From the NCBI GenBank assembly GCA_040756415.1, contig JBFLYZ010000001.1, positions 1 to 64,000 of the forward strand: DNA of 64,000 nucleotides, given 5' to 3'. Below, piece after piece: positions 27,001 through 34,751 of this stretch (within the stretch, counting starts at the first letter, position 1; the number at the start of each line of letters is the position of its first letter). The notes under the pieces are model-generated. The model saw only the letters and a list, made by a program, of their open reading frames with translations, did no database searches and was not told the origin of the DNA. Origin of the DNA: JBFLYZ01 sp040756415 (lineage in GTDB: Bacteria; Bacteroidota; Bacteroidia; JADZBD01). The translations under genes were made by a program, and so were the position numbers.

Positions 27001-28495
27001 AACCCAGGGTGGAAAGCTTGACCAGCAGGGGCTGTATCTCGTGAAGATCGCGCTTCATATACGAGGCCAGCGCCTTGCCCTTAAAGCTGGTCAGCGTATC
27101 GTTCTTCCACGAAAAATCCTTGATCACCGTCAGCGGGTTGAGCTCATCCATCATCTGCAGGTCATTGAACCGCGAGAGGCGGAAATAATTCGAGGATTCG
27201 AAGAGCGCGGCCCCTTCCGTGCTTCCGATCATGGTCTTCATGTCCATCTTGGCCGAGTCCAGCTTCCAGAAAACCTCTTCCACATACATATCCACCTTAT
27301 GGTACGTATCGAAATAAGGCGTCTTGGATATGCCCTCTTGCGTGCGGATAAGGTTCAGCTCCTTCTTTTCGATGTTGAGGGCCAGTTGCAGGCCGGGATG
27401 ATAGATCGAGTCCGCATCCAGGTGCATGACAACGGCTGCGTCATCGGCTATGATCCTGTCTTTTTTGAAAACGAAGGATTTCGAGGATGCGACCAGGAAC
27501 TTCTTCCCGTTGCGTTTGATCGTCAGGTATGCATCCTCCTCCTTGCTGCCCGACCCGATGAACTTATTGCCGCTCATGGTAAAGCCGCCCTCAAAATCCA
27601 CCATATTGGGAATGATGCCGCTGATCTGGAAACGCTTGCTGTACGATTCGAACTTGGGGTAGTTCAGGCTGTTGGATGTGGCGTCCACCACGGCCTTATC
27701 CGACACTTTGCCGATAATGGGTTTTGGGAAATAGGTCTTATTGTAAAAAACGGACGAATCGGCCGAATAGCCCTGCGAGCGCAGGGATACATCGTACTTT
27801 TTAATCTCCGCGTAAACCGTGTTCTCATCCAGGCCGGTCCGCGCCCAGGTCACCTTACCGCCCTTGCCCACCCACTTATCCTCCGAAGGATAAAAGGTCC
27901 CCTGCGTATTATAGATCGTGGCCGAATCGCCCTTGACCGTACAGGTCAGGTCGAGATTGGAGAATATTACCTTGGGCAGGCTGTCGAAGGCGATCGTGTA
28001 ATTGCCGTTACTGGCCGACCAGGCCAGCGCATTGGAGCGGAACAGCACATTCCCTTCAAAGAGCAGCTCCGATGCCTCCAGGTAAGCCGATATCTTTTTG
28101 TTATTGAGCTTGGCGAGGGTCTTTTCCGTGCATTGCTGCCACTCGGTAAATGTCTTTGCCGGAAGGTTGTTGGAATAATAGTGCATAAGCGCGGTAAGGA
28201 AGTTCTTGAACTCCGGGTAAGGCCTGAACTTCTTCTTCATCATCTCGTTGCAGGTCACATATACGAACTTGCGCTGTGCCGCGGTCATCTTGGATGTTTC
28301 ACCGATCCAGTGGGGCTTGAAGGTCTTTTCGATGAAATCCTTTCCTTCTTTCTTATTGGCAAAATCGAAGAAGGTGGCCATCTCATCCAGGAACTTGATC
28401 GAATCGTGCGTGAAACTTTTGATGGTCTGGGCCCTGGCCGTATTGAGCAGGAAAATAAAAACAGAGAGAAGAAATATTTTGTGCAGCAGTCTCAT
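24005..28495 (-). CDS. Very large exported protein of unknown function
   Basis: 1496 residues with a signal peptide ending ARAQ. The first 170 or so residues are helical; the rest is almost all short beta strands with recurrent phrases such as DADSIYHPGL, SADSSVFYN and EYQGKVRLRA. This layout recalls long periplasmic beta-solenoid or OstA/LptA-like proteins, but I cannot assign a family with confidence. No OmpA, SPOR, PKD or T9SS sorting domain is seen. Its ATG overlaps the prmA stop, so it is the last gene of the DUF1599-to-prmA operon. An envelope or lipid-transport role would fit the neighbouring plsY but is only a guess. Confidence 0.7.
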   Translation of the reverse strand: MRLLHKIFLLSVFIFLLNTARAQTIKSFTHDSIKFLDEMATFFDFANKKEGKDFIEKTFKPHWIGETSKMTAAQRKFVYVTCNEMMKKKFRPYPEFKNFLTALMHYYSNNLPAKTFTEWQQCTEKTLAKLNNKKISAYLEASELLFEGNVLFRSNALAWSASNGNYTIAFDSLPKVIFSNLDLTCTVKGDSATIYNTQGTFYPSEDKWVGKGGKVTWARTGLDENTVYAEIKKYDVSLRSQGYSADSSVFYNKTYFPKPIIGKVSDKAVVDATSNSLNYPKFESYSKRFQISGIIPNMVDFEGGFTMSGNKFIGSGSKEEDAYLTIKRNGKKFLVASSKSFVFKKDRIIADDAAVVMHLDADSIYHPGLQLALNIEKKELNLIRTQEGISKTPYFDTYHKVDMYVEEVFWKLDSAKMDMKTMIGSTEGAALFESSNYFRLSRFNDLQMMDELNPLTVIKDFSWKNDTLTSFKGKALASYMKRDLHEIQPLLVKLSTLGFIIYDIDDDQVTIKPRLFDYIWNRAGKKDYDVLTINSLVKGGTNNAVMNLLNYDLKISGVSQIFLSDSQNVFIYPEKREIVLKKNRNFAFAGAINAGLFEYYGKNFTFDYDKFKINLTDVDSLRLSVRTKPDAQGFSKIVKVKTVIQDIDGELLIDDMGNKSGVKYKQNSQYPVFKSNKESFVYYDKKNIQKGAYNKDKFYFKLEPYTIDSLDNFSPEGLKLDGEFVSAGIFPQFKEQLTIQPDYSLGFVRQTPPGGFPLYGTKGNFDATIRLSHKGLQGDGTLKYLTSIAKSTDILFYPDSINANAESFDLAEQKNKKPEYPPVKGDTVYIHWMPKKDVMQILSKEKPFDMYDGKASLTGRIDYTPKAMTGSGKIEFAGATLESFKMVYGNTKFDADTCNFRLKALELQQFAFSTVNMKAHIDFDKKTGDFKSNGDGSIVKFDVNQYMCYMDQFKWYMDQGNIELSSDNKVKDNEGIYLEGPEFISINPKQDSLRFYAPKARFDLKKYIIYAKEVKYINTADARVYPDSGKVEIHKKAEMQPLTNAKIIANSVTKFHTLYGCNVNIYGRKSYQASGNYDYVDELKKKQTIYFSSITVDTTGQTFADADIHDTTHFMLSPNFEYQGKVRLRATDQFLTFSGSVMIQHACPTVNGRSWFKFTSQINPESIYIPVTADPYDKDDKHLASAIMSTLDSNAIYTAFLSKPVSRNDIQVLAADGFLYYDKASREYRISNKQKLVERSLTGNYLSMSANTCVVYGEGKLNLGSDLGQVKLITVGNASHNMNNDSAYFDLMIAMDFFFESSALEKMADIINAKTDLPATNFSRPTYEKGLRELIGKEKADKLISEMNLYGKPKKFPDELEVSLFLTDIKMFWDKKSKSYISCGKIGIGNIKKYQVNRMVDGYVQLKRKRSGDELNIYLQIDETTWFYFKYSNGIMSAVSSKDEFNNIIKELKPEKRQQEVPKGEKPYQFALGSATSKTLFLKNVQKICSGGSGED

Positions 28496-29325
28496 CGGGC
28501 TTCAGTTTTAAAAAAATGCAGTAGCGCCCATCCGTTACGGGCGCGTTTCTCTTTCAATTGTAATCCGCAGGACCGCCCTGCCCTGACCAGCTCATCCGCA
28601 TCGCTCTCAAAAAAGCCGCTCAGCAGCAGCTCGCCATCCTTTTTCAGCATACCGGAATAAGAAGAAATATCGTTCAGCAGGACGTTTTTGTTGATGTTAG
28701 CTAAAATAACATGAAAACCTCTGCCCGCCAAAATATTTATATCCCCTTTTTCAACAAGGATATGCTGACGGTTGCGCTCCGCATTCTCTATCGCATTCTC
28801 ACAGGCCCACGGCTCGGTATCCACCGCGGTGACCTCTGCCGCGCCCATCATCGAAGCGAGTATGGCCAGCACGCCCGTACCGCAGCCCATATCCAGCACG
28901 GCCCTGTCTTTTACGTTCAGTTTCAGTAATTGTTGCAGCATCAGCCAGGTCGTTTCATGGTGCCCGGTCCCGAACGACATCTTAGGCTCTATGACGATCT
29001 CGTACCGGGTTTTGTTACTTTCCCCGTGGAAAGGAGCCCGCACCAGGCATTCATCGCCTACGGCTACCGGACTGAAGCTGCTTTCCCAAATTCTGTTCCA
29101 GTTTTGAGCGGGTATCTGGCGCTGCGACCAGGATACCTCAGCGGGCAGGCCGGCACACAGCGCCTGCACCTCTTCGGCTGAAAAATCAGCGGCCGGTACA
29201 TAAGCCAGCAAACCGTCATCCGTATCCGCAAAGCTCTCGTAACCCGATGCGGCCAGCCTGGCTGTAAGTATCTCCGCGAAGGGCTCCCGGGGAACGACCA
29301 CGAAGCGCACCTCTGTATAGTCCAC
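28492..29325 (-). CDS. prmA: Ribosomal protein L11 methyltransferase
   Basis: 277-residue SAM-dependent methyltransferase that trimethylates ribosomal protein L11. Features: KMSFGTGHHETT (family signature), VLDMGCGTGVLAI (SAM-binding motif I) and VILANINKNVLL (the N-I-N catalytic-region motif). The N-terminal L11-recognition domain is present. It starts one base after tpiA ends and overlaps the 1496-residue gene by ATGA, so translation of the three is probably coupled. Confidence 0.93.
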   Translation of the reverse strand: MDYTEVRFVVVPREPFAEILTARLAASGYESFADTDDGLLAYVPAADFSAEEVQALCAGLPAEVSWSQRQIPAQNWNRIWESSFSPVAVGDECLVRAPFHGESNKTRYEIVIEPKMSFGTGHHETTWLMLQQLLKLNVKDRAVLDMGCGTGVLAILASMMGAAEVTAVDTEPWACENAIENAERNRQHILVEKGDINILAGRGFHVILANINKNVLLNDISSYSGMLKKDGELLLSGFFESDADELVRAGRSCGLQLKEKRARNGWALLHFFKTEAR

Positions 29326-29326
29326 G

Positions 29327-30085
29327 TCAGTTGGCGGATTTGATAATAGAGAGAAAATCGGCAGCGTTGAGCGAAGCGCCTCCGATCAGGCCTCCGTCCA
29401 CATCGGGCTGGGCGAAAAGGGCAGCCGCATTCTGCGGGTTGCAGCTTCCTCCGTAGAGTATGGATGCCGAGGCGGCCAGGTGAGCTCCGAACTTTTTAGC
29501 AAGAATGGTGCGGATATAGCTGTGCATTTCCTGGGCCTGGTCGGCAGCAGCGTTGCGGCCCGTGCCGATGGCCCATACGGGTTCATATGCGAATATTATT
29601 TTACCGGCCTGCTCGGGGTCCAGGTGAAACACCGCTTCCTGCAACTGCCCCTGAACCACATCGAACTGCCGTTTCGCCTCACGCTCCTCGAGGGTCTCGC
29701 CTACGCAGTAAATGGGAACAAGATGGCTGCTGATGGCCCGGGTGATCTTCTTTTGCAATAGGGGGCCATCCTCACCGAACCAGGCCCTGCGCTCTGAATG
29801 GCCGATGATGACGTATTCGGCACCGCAGGAACGGATCATGCCGGCCGATACCTCACCGGTAAAAGCCCCTTTTTCTTCCGGGCTGCAGTTCTGTGCCGCC
29901 AGCCCCACAGGCGATCCTTTCAGCAAGGCAGCCACCGCCTGCAGATGGATGAAAGCGGGGGCCAGGATCACGCGCGCAGACGGAGCGAGACCTTTCACCC
30001 CATCCAGCACGGCAGCAGCCAGCTCAAGGCCCTCGGGCAGGGTCTTGTTCATCTTCCAGTTACCGGCAACTGTTTTTTGTCGCAT
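29327..30085 (-). CDS. tpiA: Triosephosphate isomerase
   Basis: 252 residues, standard TIM length. Active-site elements are intact: GNWKMNK (Asn/Lys), IIGHSERR (His) and YEPVWAIGTG (Glu and the flexible loop), with LYGGSCNPQNA binding phosphate. It interconverts dihydroxyacetone phosphate and glyceraldehyde-3-phosphate in glycolysis. It sits 6 bases after the permease gene and 1 base before prmA. Confidence 0.96.
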   Translation of the reverse strand: MRQKTVAGNWKMNKTLPEGLELAAAVLDGVKGLAPSARVILAPAFIHLQAVAALLKGSPVGLAAQNCSPEEKGAFTGEVSAGMIRSCGAEYVIIGHSERRAWFGEDGPLLQKKITRAISSHLVPIYCVGETLEEREAKRQFDVVQGQLQEAVFHLDPEQAGKIIFAYEPVWAIGTGRNAAADQAQEMHSYIRTILAKKFGAHLAASASILYGGSCNPQNAAALFAQPDVDGGLIGGASLNAADFLSIIKSAN

Positions 30086-30091
30086 ACCGTA

Positions 30092-31408
30092 TTATTGAAG
30101 ACGTACACGCGGATCGAGCATGCCGTAGATCAGGTCGACCAGGATATTGGTAATTACGAAAACCAGGCCGGCCACCAATACGCAGCCCATGAGCACCGGC
30201 AGGTCCTGCTTGAACAGGGCCTCCACGATCTCGGAACCTATACCCTTCCAGTCGAAGATGTGCTCAACGAAGACCGCACCGGCCATCAGCCCGGCAAACC
30301 AGCCGGATATGGCGGTGATCACCGGGTTCAGGGCGTTCTTCAGCGCATGCTTCACCACAATGGAATAGTAACTGAGCCCTTTTGCCCGCGCGGTGCGGAT
30401 GTAGTCCTGCGAAAGCACGTCAAGCATGGAGCTGCGCGTAAGCTGTATAACAATGGCAAGCGGGCGTATGCCCAAAGTAACGGCCGGAAGGATGAGGTTC
30501 TTCAGCATCAGCGTTTCGTTACCGAGGTCATCCACCTTGAAAATGCTTCCCTGGTTGTTCAGCCCGGTGCCGGGAAGCTGGAAATAATAATCGATCAGCG
30601 GGAAGGGCACATGGAAGAACTTGTTCAGCGTGTACACCACCATCCACACGATCACGCTCCATAATATGCTTTTCCAGAGCGCGCCCAGGATCAGGCTTCT
30701 GATCTTCAGCTCCGAGTAGATATTCTTCTTCGCCCGCAGGTAATCGCGTATGAACACCCCGATGGCCCAGAGTAAATATATGACAATGAACAGGAGCGGA
30801 AAAGGGAATTCCTTGGTCCAGAAATAGCCGAACATCATAGCGATGATGATCCCGATGAAGAAAGAAGGGCCGGCCATGCCGAGCACAGCGAATACCAGCG
30901 AACTGCGGTCGAACAGGGAATTCTTGTTGATGGCCGCGAAAATGCCCAGCACGATGCCCAGGCAGGAAGCGATGACGATAGAGGCTACGGCCAGGATGGC
31001 CGTTGCGGGGAGCTTCTCGATAATGATCTCCGAGACCTTCCGCTTGTTGATATAGGATTTGCGCAGGTAAGGATACTTCAGCACAATGGCCTTGGAGGAG
31101 GAAACATTGAACAGCTTGGTTGCCGTGTATTTTTTGGGGTTAAGGTAAAGGTGGTTATCCGGATCGGCCACGTCATGGATGGATATGGGAGAGAGGTCGT
31201 TGAGATAGACCAGGTATTGTACTGCCAGCGGCTTGTCACGCCCCAGGTCCTTGTTGATCGCGTCAAGCAGCTTCTGCTCGGCATGCTGGCCCAGCATCAT
31301 GCGTGCGGGATCGCCCGGCAGCACGTTGAACAGAAAAAAAACGATGGTGACCACCCCGAACAGCACCAGTAAGCCGTAAAAGATCCGTTTCGCAATGAAC
31401 TTCAGCAC
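30092..31408 (-). CDS. ABC transporter permease, DppB/OppB type, with an extra membrane insert
   Basis: 438 residues. It opens with the family N-terminus (IAKRIFYGLLVLFGVVTIVF, then NVLPGDPARMM) and has the EAA-loop DYIRTARAKGLS that contacts an ATPase. Most DppB permeases are about 310-340 residues; here roughly residues 200-300 add further hydrophobic segments and a basic loop. No second permease, ATPase or binding protein is encoded nearby, so partners must be elsewhere. It lies in a tight operon with a DoxX-like protein and tpiA. Substrate unknown, peptides most likely. Confidence 0.82.
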   Translation of the reverse strand: MLKFIAKRIFYGLLVLFGVVTIVFFLFNVLPGDPARMMLGQHAEQKLLDAINKDLGRDKPLAVQYLVYLNDLSPISIHDVADPDNHLYLNPKKYTATKLFNVSSSKAIVLKYPYLRKSYINKRKVSEIIIEKLPATAILAVASIVIASCLGIVLGIFAAINKNSLFDRSSLVFAVLGMAGPSFFIGIIIAMMFGYFWTKEFPFPLLFIVIYLLWAIGVFIRDYLRAKKNIYSELKIRSLILGALWKSILWSVIVWMVVYTLNKFFHVPFPLIDYYFQLPGTGLNNQGSIFKVDDLGNETLMLKNLILPAVTLGIRPLAIVIQLTRSSMLDVLSQDYIRTARAKGLSYYSIVVKHALKNALNPVITAISGWFAGLMAGAVFVEHIFDWKGIGSEIVEALFKQDLPVLMGCVLVAGLVFVITNILVDLIYGMLDPRVRLQ

Positions 31409-31411
31409 AGG

Positions 31412-32545
31412 TTATCCTTTTTTATCGTTAAAATATCTTTGTTTCACTTCGGTATACGATGGGAACGAACGGTAATGCCACATAGCCGTCACCACCGGGC
31501 CGTTAAGCAGGATGAGGCCCGGGTTGGACCGGATCATGGTCTTGAGCTGCGTGCGGTCGGTCACGTAAAAATCGAAATCGGCAGCGGTTTCCCGCTTAAA
31601 ATCCTGTATCATAGCCGCTGAAGAGGTCAGGCAAATGAACGGAATATTATCCTTTTTACAAAGCTGGGCGAAATCATTGATCTTTCCGAAGACCTTTTTG
31701 TTGGTGAGGCTGAGATCATAGCACACCAGGAAGAACTGGGGACCCACATGGGTCAGGAAATCCTCCGTATACTCCGAGCCTTCGGGCGTGCTGATGGTGA
31801 AATCGTGCACGGGCGGCATGACCGGCTCCACGAGGGTGACCGTTACCGTGGTGTCGAACTTCCAGGTCAGCGAATCCCTCCAGGGAAGGTTGTTCGGTGG
31901 AAAGGCTTTCCGCTCGCCCGTTTTGAGGTTTTTGTAATACACGTTCGTTTCAAACCTGCCCTCTCCCCCGGGCGGCACTTTCATCGCGTCAACCAGGTTG
32001 GTGCCGATCTTGTAAGGGCGGAAATCGAAAACAGGCAGGAAGTTGTACGTATACAGCGGAAAGAAAAGCGAAAAGGCAGCGAACGCGATCAGCGAGATAC
32101 GCTCCGGCCTTGGCGCGAGCAAGGGCGTTATGTACCTGCGCCCGGCAAAAAGGACAAGGATCAAAGCAAGCAGGACAACATCTTTGGTGAAAGAGGTCCA
32201 GGGGGTGAGATGCAGGAAATCACCGAAGCAGCCGCAATCGGTCACCTTATCGTAATACGCGGAATAAAAGGTCAGGAAGGTAAAGAACACGATCATGGCT
32301 AGCGAAAGCCACAGGACGAGCCTGATCCTGCTGCCCAGCAGCAACATGAACCCGAGCAGCATCTCGAAAACGCAAACGAATATGGAAAGGAATAAAGCGG
32401 TAGGGATGAGCCGCTCAGTGCCGAAGACCGTGAAATACTCCTCCATCTTGTAGGCAAAGCCGAGGGGGTCGTTCGCCTTGATAAAGCCCGAGAAAATGAA
32501 CAGGCCGCCCACGATGAGCCGTACTATTTGAACAATGAGCTTCAT
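31412..32545 (-). CDS. BT_3928-type DoxX-like membrane protein with thioredoxin-like C-terminus
   Basis: 377 residues. Four hydrophobic helices with the DoxX/MauE pattern (VGGLFIFSGFIKANDP at the start, CGCFGDF in the loop) occupy the first 150 residues. A further helix and a periplasmic region follow. The last 110 residues look thioredoxin-like but lack a CxxC, so redox activity there is doubtful. This arrangement is common and uncharacterised in Bacteroidota. Its ATG overlaps the DUF1599 stop and it ends 3 bases before the permease gene. Confidence 0.75.
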   Translation of the reverse strand: MKLIVQIVRLIVGGLFIFSGFIKANDPLGFAYKMEEYFTVFGTERLIPTALFLSIFVCVFEMLLGFMLLLGSRIRLVLWLSLAMIVFFTFLTFYSAYYDKVTDCGCFGDFLHLTPWTSFTKDVVLLALILVLFAGRRYITPLLAPRPERISLIAFAAFSLFFPLYTYNFLPVFDFRPYKIGTNLVDAMKVPPGGEGRFETNVYYKNLKTGERKAFPPNNLPWRDSLTWKFDTTVTVTLVEPVMPPVHDFTISTPEGSEYTEDFLTHVGPQFFLVCYDLSLTNKKVFGKINDFAQLCKKDNIPFICLTSSAAMIQDFKRETAADFDFYVTDRTQLKTMIRSNPGLILLNGPVVTAMWHYRSFPSYTEVKQRYFNDKKG

Positions 32546-33078
32546 TCATCCAGCCGTATCACTGCGAAAATGGCGTAATTGATCATGTCGTAATAATTGG
32601 CATCTATGCCCTCTGAAATAAGCGTGCTGCCTTTATTGTCCTCGATCTGCTTGATCCGCTGGATCTTCATCAGGATAAGATCCGTGAGCGAGCTGATGCG
32701 CATCTCGCGCCAGGCCTCACCGTAGTCGTGGTTCTTGTTCTGCATAAGCTGCTTGGCCGCGCTCATGTACTTATCGAACAGGGTGCTCACCTCATCCGCG
32801 GGTATCTCCACGCGCTCGTCCTTCGCCAGCCCGAGCTGGATCAGGCCGATCACGGAGTAGTTGACGATGCCCAGGTATTCCGACTTCACGTCTTCGTCAA
32901 CTTTTTGAGTACCTTTAACCTCGATGTTGCGGATGCGCTGCGCCTTGATGAATATCTGATCGGTAATAGAGCTGGTCCGCAGCACCCTCCAGGCAGTACC
33001 GTAGTCCTTCATCTTCTTCATGAAGATATCCTTGCACTGCTTTACGGCCGCATCGTATTGCGTGGAGGTTTTGGTCAT
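32542..33078 (-). CDS. DUF1599 (nucleotide-modification-associated) protein
   Basis: 178 residues made of two tandem copies of the same roughly 70-residue helical unit. KMKDYGTAWRVLRTSSITDQ in the first half matches NHDYGEAWREMRISSLTD in the second, and KAQRIRNIE matches KIQRIKQIE. The family is proposed to act with DNA or nucleotide modification enzymes, but its activity is unknown. It is the first gene of a six-gene operon. I chose ATG 33078 over 33093. A TATCTTG sequence near 33108 resembles a -7 element but is one base short. Confidence 0.78.
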   Translation of the reverse strand: MTKTSTQYDAAVKQCKDIFMKKMKDYGTAWRVLRTSSITDQIFIKAQRIRNIEVKGTQKVDEDVKSEYLGIVNYSVIGLIQLGLAKDERVEIPADEVSTLFDKYMSAAKQLMQNKNHDYGEAWREMRISSLTDLILMKIQRIKQIEDNKGSTLISEGIDANYYDMINYAIFAVIRLDE

Positions 33079-33129
33079 TATTTCGGTTAGCATAAATGAG
33101 CCGCAAGATACATTTTTTTAGGCTTGACT

Positions 33130-33957
33130 ATGAGGATAAATTGCAATGGAAAAACGCTCGATCTCTCATCGCCCGCAGTGATGGGAATACTGAACGTGAC
33201 TCCCGATTCCTTTTTTGACGGAGGAAAATACGATTCCGGAGAAAAAATACTGCAGCAGGTCGAAAAAATGATACGCGAAGGCGCCTCGTTGATCGATGTG
33301 GGGGCCGTTTCCACGCGGCCGGGTTCTGCCGGGGTGACCGAAGAGGCCGAGGAGCAGCGATTGCTGCCGGTTATCGCGCTGATCCGGTCAAAACATCCCG
33401 ATCTCATTCTTTCAGCCGATACCTGGCGAAGCTCGGTAGCTGAAAAGGCAGCAGCCGCTGGCGCTGACATCATCAACGATATTTCAGGAGGCGCAATGGA
33501 TCCTGCCATGCTGGATACGGTGGCCGGACTCGGCCTCCCCTATATCCTGATGCACATCAAAGGCACCCCCGCGGATATGCAGCGCGACCCGCAGTATACC
33601 GATGTGGTGGAAGAGGTGATGGATCATTTCATACGGCAGAGCGAGCTGGCCCTTTCCAGGGGCGTGAAGCAGATCATCCTCGATCCCGGTTTCGGATTCG
33701 GCAAAACGGCCGGGCACAACTACCGGTTGCTCAACAACCTTTCGCGTTTCAGGCTGCTGGGCTTTCCCCTGCTTGCGGGCGTATCGCGCAAGAGCATGAT
33801 CAATACGGTCATCGGTACGCGGCCTGAGAACGCGCTGAACGGCACCACCGTGGTCAATACCCTCGCGCTCATGAACGGGGCCGACATCCTGCGCGTGCAC
33901 GATGTGCGCGAGGCCACCGAGGCTGTTAAAATTGTTACTTTTGCGCGTAAGGTTTAG
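33130..33957 (+). CDS. folP: Dihydropteroate synthase
   Basis: 275-residue folate-pathway enzyme joining the pterin pyrophosphate to para-aminobenzoate; the target of sulfonamides. Signatures are MGILNVTPDSFFDGG, VGAVSTRPGS (usually GGESTRPG, so the first part is varied) and LDPGFGFGKTAGHN. The N-terminus MRINCNGKTLDL suits ATG 33130 better than TTG 33124. Its stop codon directly abuts the cdaA start, so the two are co-transcribed. Confidence 0.94.
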   Translation: MRINCNGKTLDLSSPAVMGILNVTPDSFFDGGKYDSGEKILQQVEKMIREGASLIDVGAVSTRPGSAGVTEEAEEQRLLPVIALIRSKHPDLILSADTWRSSVAEKAAAAGADIINDISGGAMDPAMLDTVAGLGLPYILMHIKGTPADMQRDPQYTDVVEEVMDHFIRQSELALSRGVKQIILDPGFGFGKTAGHNYRLLNNLSRFRLLGFPLLAGVSRKSMINTVIGTRPENALNGTTVVNTLALMNGADILRVHDVREATEAVKIVTFARKV

Positions 33958-34746
33958 ATGATGCTGCAGCACCTCCTGTTCATAAAGTTCACCTGGCTCG
34001 ATGCGGTAGATATTCTCCTGGTCTCCATACTTCTTTACCAGCTTTACCGCCTGGTCAGAGGAACGGTCGCGATCAACATTTTCATCGGGGTGGTGGCCAT
34101 CGTCATACTCTGGCAGGTGGTTTCGGCCCTGCAGATGCAACTGCTTTCACGAATACTCGGCAGCTTTATCAGCGTAGGGGTGATCGCCCTCATCATTGTT
34201 TTCCAGCAGGAGCTGCGCAGGTTTCTGATCTTCATCGGCACATCGGGCATCCTGTCGGGCAATTTCAACAAACGCAGGCTCTTTAGCCTGCGCATGCGCA
34301 AGAGCGAAAGCACCGATCTTATGGCGCTGATCAAGGCCTGCCGCAACATGAGCGAGAGCAAAACGGGCGCCATCATCGTGATCGCGACCAAGACCGACCT
34401 CAACTTTTACGCCTCTACGGGCGAGCAGGTTGACGCCAAGGTGACCTCGCGCATGCTGGAAAGCATTTTTTTCAAGAACAACCCCCTGCATGACGGGGCC
34501 GTGATCATCAGCGGCAACCGCATCGTGAGCGCGCGCTGCGTGCTGCCGGTAACCGAAGACCCCGACTTTCCTTCTCACCTTGGCATGCGCCACAGGGCCG
34601 CGGCAGGCATCACCGAGGCCAGCGATGCCCTTGCGATTGTAGTAAGCGAGCAAACGGGCGAGATCGCCTTTGCCAAAGAGGGCCGCCTCAAGTATTCGAT
34701 CACGCTGGAAGAGCTGCGGGAACGCCTGGAGAAGGAGATCTCCTGA
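33958..34746 (+). CDS. cdaA: Diadenylate cyclase CdaA (c-di-AMP synthase)
   Basis: 262 residues: three hydrophobic helices in the first 90, a short coiled linker, then the DAC (DisA_N) domain. Catalytic motifs are intact: Asp179-Gly180-Ala181 in HDGAVII and Arg211-His212-Arg213 in MRHRAAAG. It condenses two ATP to cyclic di-AMP, a signal for osmotic and cell-wall balance, at the inner membrane. It follows folP with no gap and ends 5 bases from the convergent phosphodiesterase gene. No ybbR/cdaR-type regulator gene is seen beside it. Confidence 0.95.
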   Translation: MMLQHLLFIKFTWLDAVDILLVSILLYQLYRLVRGTVAINIFIGVVAIVILWQVVSALQMQLLSRILGSFISVGVIALIIVFQQELRRFLIFIGTSGILSGNFNKRRLFSLRMRKSESTDLMALIKACRNMSESKTGAIIVIATKTDLNFYASTGEQVDAKVTSRMLESIFFKNNPLHDGAVIISGNRIVSARCVLPVTEDPDFPSHLGMRHRAAAGITEASDALAIVVSEQTGEIAFAKEGRLKYSITLEELRERLEKEIS

Positions 34747-34751
34747 AACGC

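Noticed and set aside
26177..28660. Long plus-strand open frame (827 codons) opposite the 1496-residue gene
   Set aside because: It is antisense to a coherent protein with signal peptide and operon overlaps, and its translation has no domain or sensible start; such frames arise from codon bias.
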